A DNA stretch of 7,342 nt from Cellulomonas sp. GTDB lineage: Bacteria; Actinomycetota; Actinomycetes; Actinomycetales; Cellulomonadaceae. Made by a program: the position numbers and the translations under genes. Of this stretch, positions 1 through 5,443 are shown piece by piece. Location of the stretch: contig DAIDJQ010000200.1 in assembly GCA_027451305.1 (NCBI GenBank), positions 1-7,342 on the forward strand, given 5' to 3'. The notes under the pieces were generated by a model. The model was given only the letters and a program-made list of their open reading frames with translations, did no database searches and had not been told where the DNA came from. How positions within the stretch are numbered: the first letter of the stretch is position 1; each line of letters begins with the position of its first letter.

Positions 1-182
1 AGCGCCACCCGTACCACCGGCAGGTCCCGCTGCCCGTCCGCCGAGCGCTGCACGCCGCGGTGGTACGTGACGTCGCTCAGCCCGTCGAAGCCCGCGACGG
101 CGCGCCAGCGGCTGGGGTCGAAGGTCGCCGACACGGAGGCGGGCGGGGGCGAGAGGGGCTGCAGGCCGGCGGCGGGGGTCAC
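1..182 (-). CDS. menB: 1,4-dihydroxy-2-naphthoyl-CoA synthase (MenB), 5' part only
   Basis: MenB is a crotonase-fold enzyme that closes the second ring of menaquinone, turning o-succinylbenzoyl-CoA into 1,4-dihydroxy-2-naphthoyl-CoA in the cytoplasm. Only about 60 N-terminal codons are present; the gene runs off the left edge. The visible protein includes FDPSRWRAVAGFDGLSDVTY, then a charged linker and PVVRVA. This is the characteristic N-terminus of actinobacterial MenB, ending just before the expected DRPEVRNAF block. The catalytic residues lie outside the window, so the call rests on this N-terminal signature and on the divergent menC and menD neighbours. The GTG at 182 is preferred because a TAAGGT hexamer (195 to 190) ends 7 nt upstream, the same geometry as menC. 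An in-frame GTG at 191 would add three residues. The first 16 or so residues are proline-rich and probably disordered. Confidence 0.85.
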   Translation of the reverse strand, partial: MTPAAGLQPLSPPPASVSATFDPSRWRAVAGFDGLSDVTYHRGVQRSADGQRDLPVVRVA

Positions 183-195
183 GCCCGTCACCTTA
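183..195 (-). promoter_or_regulatory. Candidate leaderless promoter -10 of menB
   Basis: On the minus strand, TAAGGT (195 to 190) fits the actinobacterial TANNNT -10 pattern. Seven nucleotides (GACGGGC) separate it from the GTG at 182, which would put the transcript start at or beside the start codon. No clear TTGACA-like -35 box is visible, which is common in high-GC actinomycetes. AAGGTGA could instead act as a weak ribosome binding site for the same GTG. Confidence 0.5.
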
Positions 196-284
196 GGCCG
201 GGCTGCCGACCGGGACCCGGCTCGCGGGTGCCGGCGTGGTGGTGCGCGGGCGCAGGCGCGGCAGAGGCGCTCGCGCCGTGAGCC

Positions 285-297
285 TAGGGTGGCGGGC
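285..297 (+). promoter_or_regulatory. Candidate leaderless promoter -10 of menC
   Basis: TAGGGT (285-290) fits TANNNT and is followed by 7 nt (GGCGGGC) before the GTG at 298. The block CCTAGGGTGGCGGGCGTG differs from the menB block on the other strand at only two positions. No convincing -35 box is seen. AGGG could alternatively serve as a weak ribosome binding site. Confidence 0.5.
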
Positions 298-1269
298 GTG
301 CCCTCCTCCGGTGACCTCGTCGTCTGGTCGGTGCCCATGCGCACCCGGTTCCGCGGGCTGACGTCCCGCGACGGCACGCTGCTGCGCGGCGATGCGGGCT
401 GGGGGGAGTTCAGCCCGTTCTGGGACTACGACGACGCCGAGTCGTCCCGGTGGTGGCTCGCCGCCCGTGAGGCGGCCGACGAGGGCTGGCCCGAGCCCCT
501 GCGCCACCGCATCCCGGTGAACGTCACCGTCCCGGCGGTGGACGCCGCGACCGCGCACCGCATCGTGCGCGGGTCGGGCGGCTGCACCACCGCTAAGGTG
601 AAGGTCGCCGAGCCCGGGCAGCAGCCGGCCGACGACGAGGCCCGGCTCGAGGCGGTGCGCGACGCGCTCGGGCCGGACGGTGCCATCCGGGTGGACGCCA
701 ACACCGCCTGGGACGTCGACACGGCCGCCGCGCGCCTGTCCGCGCTCGACCGCGCGGCCGGCGGGCTGCAGTACGCCGAGCAGCCCGTGCGCACGGTCGA
801 GGAGCTCGCGGCGCTGCGCCGCCGCACCCACGTGCCCCTGGCCGCCGACGAGTCCGTGCGCCGTGCGGCCGACCCGCTCGAGGTGGCCCGTCGGCACGCC
901 GCCGACGTGGTGGTGCTGAAGGTGCAGCCGCTCGGCGGTGTGCGGGCCTGCCTGCGCCTGGCGGAGGAGCTGGGCCTGCCCGTGGTGGTGTCGTCGGCGC
1001 TGGAGTCGTCCGTCGGGCTGGCCGCCGGGCTGGCGCTCGCGGCCGCCCTGCCGGAGCTGCCGTACGCGTGCGGCCTGGCCACGGCCGCCCTGCTCTCCCG
1101 GGACGTCGTCACGGACCCCCTGCTGCCGCGCGACGGCGCGATCGAGCTGCGTCGTCCCGTTCCCGCGCCCGACCTCCTGGCCGCTGCTGCAGCGGACCCC
1201 GCGCTCGACCTGCGGTGGCGGGAGCGGGTCACCCGCGTGGCAGGAGCGGCGCAGGCTCCTCGGGCATGA
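298..1269 (+). CDS. menC: o-succinylbenzoate synthase (MenC)
   Basis: MenC dehydrates SHCHC to o-succinylbenzoate in menaquinone synthesis; it is a Mg-dependent member of the enolase superfamily. The 323-residue protein matches the usual length of actinobacterial MenC (about 320). Visible active-site elements in barrel order are: the KxK motif at K100 and K102 (TAKVKVAEPGQ); metal ligands D133 (VDAN), E161 (YAEQP) and D184 (AADES); and the second catalytic lysine K208 (VLKVQPLGG). All the essential residues are present, so the enzyme should be active. The N-terminal stretch with MRTRFRG and GWGEFSPFWDY is typical of the family capping domain. Start choice: GTG 298 gives the expected N-terminus and sits 7 nt after a -10-like hexamer. 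An in-frame GTG at 289 would add three residues. The frame stays open further upstream, but that peptide is low-complexity and not MenC-like. The stop overlaps the menD start (ATGA), implying one transcript and translational coupling. Confidence 0.95.
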   Translation: MPSSGDLVVWSVPMRTRFRGLTSRDGTLLRGDAGWGEFSPFWDYDDAESSRWWLAAREAADEGWPEPLRHRIPVNVTVPAVDAATAHRIVRGSGGCTTAKVKVAEPGQQPADDEARLEAVRDALGPDGAIRVDANTAWDVDTAAARLSALDRAAGGLQYAEQPVRTVEELAALRRRTHVPLAADESVRRAADPLEVARRHAADVVVLKVQPLGGVRACLRLAEELGLPVVVSSALESSVGLAAGLALAAALPELPYACGLATAALLSRDVVTDPLLPRDGAIELRRPVPAPDLLAAAAADPALDLRWRERVTRVAGAAQAPRA

Positions 1270-3137
1270 TGGCGGCCGTGACCAACCCGTCGACCGCCGC
1301 CGCCCGCGTGCTGGTCCAGGCGCTCGCCGCCCTCGGGGTGCGCGACGTCGTGCTCGCCCCCGGGTCCCGCAGCGCGCCGCTCGCCTTCGCGCTGGCGGCA
1401 GCGGCGCTCCCGGACGACGAGCGGCCCGAGCACGCCCCCGCGATCCGGCTGCACGTGCGGGTCGACGAGCGGGACGCCAGCTTCCTCGCCCTCGGCCTCG
1501 CCAAGGCCTCCCCGTGGACCGACGTGCCGACCGGCCCCGGCGACGGCCGGCCGGCCATGGCACGTCCGGTCGCGGTGGTCACCACCTCCGGCACGGCGGT
1601 GGCCAACCTGCACCCGGCGGTGCTCGAGGCGCACCACGCCGGTGTTCCGCTGCTGCTGCTGACCGCCGACCGCCCGCACGAGCTGCGCGGCACCGGCGCC
1701 AACCAGACCACCGAGCAGCCGGGGATGTTCGGCGCGGCGGTGCGCCTGGCGGCGGACGTGCCGGCGCCGACCGGCCGTCCCGACGAGGACCGCGACCTGC
1801 GTGCGCTGCTGGCCCGCGTGGTCGCCGCCGCCACAGGGGCCCGGACCGGCGCGCCGGGGCCCGTGCACGTCGACCTCGCCTTCCGCGAGCCGCTGGTCCC
1901 CGACGACGACGCCTGGCCCGCACCCGCCACGGCCGGGCTCAGCGTCGTGGAGCCGGTGGGCGGCTGGTCGGCCGCCGCCGCCGCACCGCTGCCCGCGCTG
2001 ACGGCCGCGATCCCGGCTGTGGTGGACCCGGCAGCCGCCCGGCCGCGGCGTGGGCGCCGGTCCGTGCCCACGGTGGTGATCGCGGGCGACGGGGCCGGAC
2101 CGGCTGCCCGGCAGCTGGCGGAGGCTGCGGGGTGGCCGCTGCTGGCGGAGCCGTCGTCGGGCGCGCGCGGCGGGTACCGGGCGCTGACGGCCTACCGTCT
2201 GCTCCTGGCCGACGAGCGGCTGGGCGGCGCCGTGCGCCGCGCGGTGGTGCTCGGCCGGCCGACCCTCTCCCGGCCCGTGCACCGGCTGCTGGCCGACCCC
2301 GACGTCGAGGTGGCGGTCGTCGCCCCCCGCGGCGCCCCCTGGCCCGACGCCGCACGGAACGCGGCCGCGGTGCTCCCCGAGGTGCCGGTTCGCTGGCGCC
2401 GCTCCGGCGCGCCGCAGGGTTGGTGGGACGCCTGGCACGCCGCGGACGAGGCGGCGCTCACGGTGCTCGACCGGCTGCTGACGCCTGCCGACGGGCCGAC
2501 GGGCGGGCGGCGCGGACGTGCCGGAGCCAGGCTGAGCGGTCCCGCGGTCGCACGGGCCGTCGCGGCGGCGAGCGCGCCGGCGGACGTCCTGGTGGCCGGC
2601 TCGTCGAACCCGGTGCGGGATCTGGACCTCGTCGCGCGCTGGGACGTGCCACCGCTCGTGCTGGCCAACCGCGGGCTGGCGGGGATCGACGGGACCACCT
2701 CGACCGCGTCCGGTGTGGCGCTGGCGCTGCCCGGCCGGCGGGTGCGCGCGTACGTGGGCGACCTGACGTTCCTGCACGACGTCGGCGGTCTGCTCCGCGG
2801 GCCCGGTGAGCCGGCGCTCGACCTGCAGCTGGTGGTGGCGAACGACGACGGCGGGTCGGTGTTCAGCACGCTCGAGCCGGGCGCGCCGGCCCACGCGGCG
2901 GTGTTCGAGCGGGTGTTCGGCACCCCGCACGGCGCCGACCTGGCCGCGCTGTGCGCCGGCTACGGCGTGCGGCACACGCGGGTGGGCGACCTGGACGGGC
3001 TGGCGCCGGCGCTGGCCGCACCGGGCACCGGGGTCAGCGTCGTGGAGGTGCGGGTCGACCGCGTCGGCCGCCGCGCGCTCGGAGAGCTGCTCGCCGCCGA
3101 GGTGGCCGTCGCGGTGCAGGACGTGCTCTCGAGCTGA
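1266..3137 (+). CDS. menD: 2-succinyl-5-enolpyruvyl-6-hydroxy-3-cyclohexene-1-carboxylate (SEPHCHC) synthase (MenD)
   Basis: MenD is a thiamine-diphosphate enzyme that decarboxylates 2-oxoglutarate and adds the succinyl unit to isochorismate, the first committed menaquinone step. The 623-residue protein has the three-domain ThDP layout. The N-terminal Pyr domain shows APGSRSAPLAFAL (31-43), the cofactor-activating glutamate E68 in VDERDASFLALGLAKAS, TTSGTAVANLHPAVLEAHHA and the GTGANQTTEQPGMFG signature (142-156). The C-terminal PP domain shows SSNPVRD (446-452), ANRGLAGIDGT (467-477), and GDLTFLHD with VVANDDGG (metal and diphosphate ligands D499 and N526). It is longer than typical MenD (about 555 residues). 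Extra sequence includes a 14-16 residue loop after ALGLAKAS (about 83-98) and low-complexity linkers near 255-268 and 405-421. Start: ATG 1266 overlaps the menC stop; ATG 1269 and GTG 1278 are in-frame alternatives, and no strong ribosome binding site decides between them. It is probably co-transcribed with menC. Confidence 0.95.
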   Translation: MMAAVTNPSTAAARVLVQALAALGVRDVVLAPGSRSAPLAFALAAAALPDDERPEHAPAIRLHVRVDERDASFLALGLAKASPWTDVPTGPGDGRPAMARPVAVVTTSGTAVANLHPAVLEAHHAGVPLLLLTADRPHELRGTGANQTTEQPGMFGAAVRLAADVPAPTGRPDEDRDLRALLARVVAAATGARTGAPGPVHVDLAFREPLVPDDDAWPAPATAGLSVVEPVGGWSAAAAAPLPALTAAIPAVVDPAAARPRRGRRSVPTVVIAGDGAGPAARQLAEAAGWPLLAEPSSGARGGYRALTAYRLLLADERLGGAVRRAVVLGRPTLSRPVHRLLADPDVEVAVVAPRGAPWPDAARNAAAVLPEVPVRWRRSGAPQGWWDAWHAADEAALTVLDRLLTPADGPTGGRRGRAGARLSGPAVARAVAAASAPADVLVAGSSNPVRDLDLVARWDVPPLVLANRGLAGIDGTTSTASGVALALPGRRVRAYVGDLTFLHDVGGLLRGPGEPALDLQLVVANDDGGSVFSTLEPGAPAHAAVFERVFGTPHGADLAALCAGYGVRHTRVGDLDGLAPALAAPGTGVSVVEVRVDRVGRRALGELLAAEVAVAVQDVLSS

Positions 3138-3190
3138 GCTGTGGGTGCGGTCCGGCAGGATCGCTGCGGGGCGGCCGAGATCCATGCCGA

Positions 3191-3234
3191 ACTCGCAGCC
3201 CGTTCCCAGGTTTGGTCGAGGCTCCCTCCAGCGC
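3191..3234 (+). promoter_or_regulatory. Candidate operator: four direct repeats at 11-bp period upstream of htrA-like gene
   Basis: Four consecutive 11-bp units (3191-3201, 3202-3212, 3213-3223, 3224-3234) carry CGCAG, CCCAG, TCGAG and TCCAG at the same register, with the AG dinucleotide invariant. Direct repeats spaced one helical turn apart are typical of OmpR/PhoB-type response regulators, which bind as head-to-tail dimers. In mycobacteria the envelope-stress regulator MprA of this family controls the HtrA-like protease PepD, so control of this gene by an envelope-stress two-component system is plausible. No regulator is encoded in the window, so its identity is unknown. Confidence 0.5.
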
Positions 3235-3244
3235 GGGGACGTCT

Positions 3245-3250
3245 CATGGT
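3245..3250 (+). promoter_or_regulatory. Tentative -10 box of the htrA-like gene
   Basis: CATGGT keeps the key second A and final T of a -10 hexamer and lies 10 bp after the last 11-bp repeat. That is the distance at which a PhoB-like activator substitutes for a -35 box. The predicted leader would be only about 12-15 nt, starting at the edge of the ribosome binding site. This is a weak call made on geometry. Confidence 0.25.
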
Positions 3251-3256
3251 CGTGAC

Positions 3257-3263
3257 AAGGAGG
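3257..3263 (+). promoter_or_regulatory. Strong ribosome binding site of the htrA-like gene
   Basis: AAGGAGG is a near-perfect Shine-Dalgarno sequence, 6 nt before ATG 3270. It fixes that start and rejects the longer open frame beginning near 3141. It contrasts with the men genes here, which have no good Shine-Dalgarno sequence. Confidence 0.9.
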
Positions 3264-3269
3264 GGATCC

Positions 3270-5213
3270 ATGACCACCACTGATTCGCCCACGCCGGACG
3301 GGGCGGACCGCCCTGAGGGCGCGCAGCCGACGCCCGAGCGTCCGGAGGACGCCGCGCCGACAGGTGAGCCGTCGAGCGACGTGACCCAGCCGGCGCCGGC
3401 CGACCAGCCCGAGCACCCGCAGGTCGCAGCGACGCAGCCGGTGCCGACGGACCAGCCCGGGCACCCGCAGGTCGCCGCCACGCAGCCGGTGCCCGTCGAG
3501 CACCCGACCCAGCCGCTGCCCACCGCCTCCTCGACGCCCCCGCCCGCGGCACCGTCCGGCCCGACCCCTCCTCAGCCTCCCGTGCCGCCGCAGGCCGGGC
3601 ACACGTACCCGATCCGCAGCTACGGCGCGCCGTACCCCGGGCAGCCGTACGGCGGTCACGCCGGTCAGCCGGGTCAGCAGCCCTACCCGCCCGTGCCGGG
3701 CCAGCCGTACGCGCAGCCCTACGGCGCGCAGCCGTACGCGGGCCAGCCGTATCCCGGCCAGTACCCCGCGCAGCCCTACGGCGCCCGGCCGTACCCGGGC
3801 CAGCCGTACGGCGGGCAGCCGCAGCCCCAGCCGGGGCAGCCGCAGGCGGGTCATCCGTACGGGTCGGCGGACCCCTACGCGGGCCCGGGTGAGCCCGCCG
3901 GACCGGGGGCCGCCGGGTCCGACCCCGCTGCCGGCGCCTCGGGAGGAAGCGCGCTGCGGCGCCGCTGGCTGCCCCTGGCGGCCACGCTGGTCGTCGTGCT
4001 GCTGCTCGCGATCGGCGCCATCACCGTCGCCTCGCACGGGTTCGGGTCGCACGGCGCGACCGGCAGCGCCGCGCAGCCGGCTTCCCTGGCCACCATCGGG
4101 CAGTCCGGGGCGAGCTCCGTCCCCGTCTCCGGGTCCACGTCCCAGAACCCGAACTGGCCGGCCGTGGTCCAGGCCGTGCACTCGTCTGTGGTCGCCATCG
4201 CCGTCACCACCGCCTCGGGCGAGGCGCTGGGCTCCGGGATGATCATCGACGCCAAGGGGCACGTGCTGACCAACGACCACGTGGTCTCCGGCGCACAGAA
4301 CAACACCGTCCAGGTGACGCTCGACGACGGACGCCTGTACGACGCCTCCGTCGTCGGCACCGACCCGACCACCGACCTCGCCGTCGTGCAGCTGAAGAAC
4401 GCGCCGACCGACCTGTCGGTCGCGACGTTCGGCAACTCGGACAAGGTGACCGTCGGCGAGTCCGTCATGGCGGTCGGCAACCCGCTCGGCCTGGCCAACA
4501 CGGTGACCACGGGCATCGTCTCGGCGGTGGACCGCCCGGTCTCGACGTCGGAGTCGGGCAGCACGCCCGTGGTGACCAACGCGATCCAGATCGACGCGGC
4601 GATCAACCCGGGCAACTCCGGCGGCCCGCTGTTCGACGCGCAGGGTCAGGTGATCGGCATCACCTCCTCGATCGCCACCACGTCCAGCCAGTCCGGCTCC
4701 ATCGGTCTCGGGTTCGCGATCCCGGTCAACCTGATGAAGAACATCGCCGCCCAGCTGATCGACACCGGGACGGCGAAGCACGCCTTCCTCGGCGTGACCC
4801 TCAAGGACGGCACGGCCACGGCCGACGGCGTGACCCGCCGCGGTGCCGCGGTGCAGTCGGTCAGCCCGAGCTCGCCCGCCTCCAACGCCGGGATCCAGGC
4901 CGGTGACGTGATCGTCGCGATCGACAACAACCCGGTGGGCGGTGCGGAGTCGCTGACGGCCTTCGTCCGCGCGATGACCTCCGGTCAGCAGACGACGCTG
5001 ACGGTGGTCCGCAACGGCAAGGCCCTCGAGGTGAAGGTCACCCTGGCCACCAAGCAGGAGACCGCGACGCAGAGCAACAGCGGTTCGAGCTCCAGCGGCT
5101 CGAGCGGTTCCGGTTCGGGCAGCAGCTCCACCCCCGGCAGCCTGAGCCCCAACCAGCTGTGGCAGTGGCTGCAGCAGCAGGGCAGCGGCACCGGCAGCGC
5201 CGGCCAGGGCTGA
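3270..5213 (+). CDS. htrA: Membrane-anchored HtrA/DegP-family (S1C) serine protease with PDZ domain
   Basis: This 647-residue envelope protease and probable quality-control factor degrades or remodels misfolded extracytoplasmic proteins. Domains in order: a long Pro/Gln/Tyr/Gly-rich cytoplasmic N-terminus (1-228); a basic anchor (LRRRW, 229-233) and one membrane helix (about 234-254), giving an N-in topology; a trypsin-like protease domain (about 297-500); and one PDZ domain (about 504-592) with an FLGV ligand-binding loop. The catalytic triad is complete: H337 in TNDHVV, D369 in TTDLAV and S450 in NPGNSGGPL. A Ser/Gly-rich linker (603-620) leads to a short tail, SPNQLWQWLQQQ, of unknown role. 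The start is set by AAGGAGG 6 nt upstream. The gene follows menD by 132 bp and has its own candidate operator, so it is probably regulated independently of the men genes. The family is clear. Orthology to a particular paralogue (HtrA, PepD or HhoA) is not resolvable here. Confidence 0.93.
   Translation: MTTTDSPTPDGADRPEGAQPTPERPEDAAPTGEPSSDVTQPAPADQPEHPQVAATQPVPTDQPGHPQVAATQPVPVEHPTQPLPTASSTPPPAAPSGPTPPQPPVPPQAGHTYPIRSYGAPYPGQPYGGHAGQPGQQPYPPVPGQPYAQPYGAQPYAGQPYPGQYPAQPYGARPYPGQPYGGQPQPQPGQPQAGHPYGSADPYAGPGEPAGPGAAGSDPAAGASGGSALRRRWLPLAATLVVVLLLAIGAITVASHGFGSHGATGSAAQPASLATIGQSGASSVPVSGSTSQNPNWPAVVQAVHSSVVAIAVTTASGEALGSGMIIDAKGHVLTNDHVVSGAQNNTVQVTLDDGRLYDASVVGTDPTTDLAVVQLKNAPTDLSVATFGNSDKVTVGESVMAVGNPLGLANTVTTGIVSAVDRPVSTSESGSTPVVTNAIQIDAAINPGNSGGPLFDAQGQVIGITSSIATTSSQSGSIGLGFAIPVNLMKNIAAQLIDTGTAKHAFLGVTLKDGTATADGVTRRGAAVQSVSPSSPASNAGIQAGDVIVAIDNNPVGGAESLTAFVRAMTSGQQTTLTVVRNGKALEVKVTLATKQETATQSNSGSSSSGSSGSGSGSSSTPGSLSPNQLWQWLQQQGSGTGSAGQG
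3402..3497 (+). repeat. Two tandem 48-bp coding repeats in the protease N-terminus
   Basis: Two in-frame 48-bp units (3402-3449 and 3450-3497) encode DQPEHPQVAATQPVPT and DQPGHPQVAATQPVPV. A degenerate third partial copy, EHPTQPLP, follows. The nucleotide sequences are nearly identical, suggesting recent slippage or unequal exchange. The units lie in the predicted disordered cytoplasmic tail, so copy number may vary between strains. Confidence 0.85.
3615..3890 (+). repeat. Degenerate Gln-Pro-Tyr-Gly coding repeats
   Basis: Residues 116-207 of the protease consist of loosely repeated QPYxGQPYPG-type units, reflected in recurring CAGCCGTAC/GGCCAGCCG words. The segment is rich in tyrosine and proline and has no predicted fold. 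Similar tails occur on many actinobacterial membrane proteins. It could serve as an interaction or phosphorylation platform, but nothing in the sequence proves this. Confidence 0.8.
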
Positions 5214-5239
5214 CGTCGCGGATGCCGTGACGGGCGGTG

Positions 5240-5263
5240 CGGCCGACGGTCGACCGTCGGCCG
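5240..5263. terminator. 24-bp perfect palindrome after the htrA-like gene
   Basis: CGGCCGACGGTC is followed directly by its reverse complement, a perfect 24-bp inverted repeat starting 26 bp after the htrA stop. As RNA it would form a 10-bp stem with a TCGA loop. There is no T-tract, as is usual for actinobacterial terminators. It could instead be a protein-binding site, since a perfect palindrome suits a dimeric regulator. Confidence 0.5.
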
Positions 5264-5268
5264 TGAAC

Positions 5269-5309
5269 GAGGGACGGCCCGGAGGAGAGCAGCCTCCGGG
5301 CCGTCCCTC
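5269..5309. terminator. Strong hairpin, likely bidirectional terminator between htrA and menF
   Basis: A perfect 17-bp GC-rich stem (5269-5285 pairing with 5293-5309, arms containing GGGACGGCCCGGAGG) closes a 7-nt loop. It lies 55 bp beyond the htrA stop, in the gap between convergent genes, so it can act on transcripts from either side. No T-tract follows, consistent with non-canonical high-GC terminators. Confidence 0.75.
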
Positions 5310-5388
5310 CGCTCGTCCGGAGCGGACACCAAGCAGCTCGGTGTGGCGGAGACGGCCCGTGGCCGTCCCTCGTTCGTCCGGAGAGGAC
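5299..5388. repeat. Imperfect direct repeat duplicating the terminator arm and tail
   Basis: The 29-nt segment at 5299-5327 recurs as 28 nt at 5361-5388 (shared words GGCCGTCCCT and TCGTCCGGAG), with one deleted base and two substitutions. The second copy also has its own 7-bp hairpin, GACGGCC (5351-5357) with GGCCGTC (5361-5367), which looks like a shortened version of the hairpin at 5269-5309. It is the first hairpin met by transcripts leaving menF, so it may be that gene's terminator. Confidence 0.65.
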
Positions 5389-5443
5389 GGTTCCCGCGCC
5401 GGGGTGCCCGCGTGCGCAGCGCGGACGGTCCGGCCGGCCGCGG

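Noticed and set aside
67..297. Upstream extension of menC to an ATG at 67
   Set aside because: The extra peptide is low-complexity and not MenC-like, and it would overlap the menB coding start and both candidate promoters. GTG 298 gives the family N-terminus.
1068..1265. Upstream extension of menD into menC
   Set aside because: It would overlap menC by about 200 bp, and the extra sequence has no similarity to MenD. The ATGA overlap at 1266 is a standard operon junction.
3141..3269. Upstream start of the protease gene near 3141
   Set aside because: It lacks a ribosome binding site and would place the 11-bp repeats inside coding sequence. AAGGAGG before ATG 3270 is decisive.
3615..3890. CRISPR-like or satellite array
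   Set aside because: The repeats are short, degenerate and in frame with QPYG-type residues of the protease tail. There are no regular spacers.
5214..5443. Small ORFs or a small RNA gene in the convergent gap
   Set aside because: No frame there has a ribosome binding site with a plausible protein, and the hairpins are explained by termination. No promoter for a small RNA could be identified.
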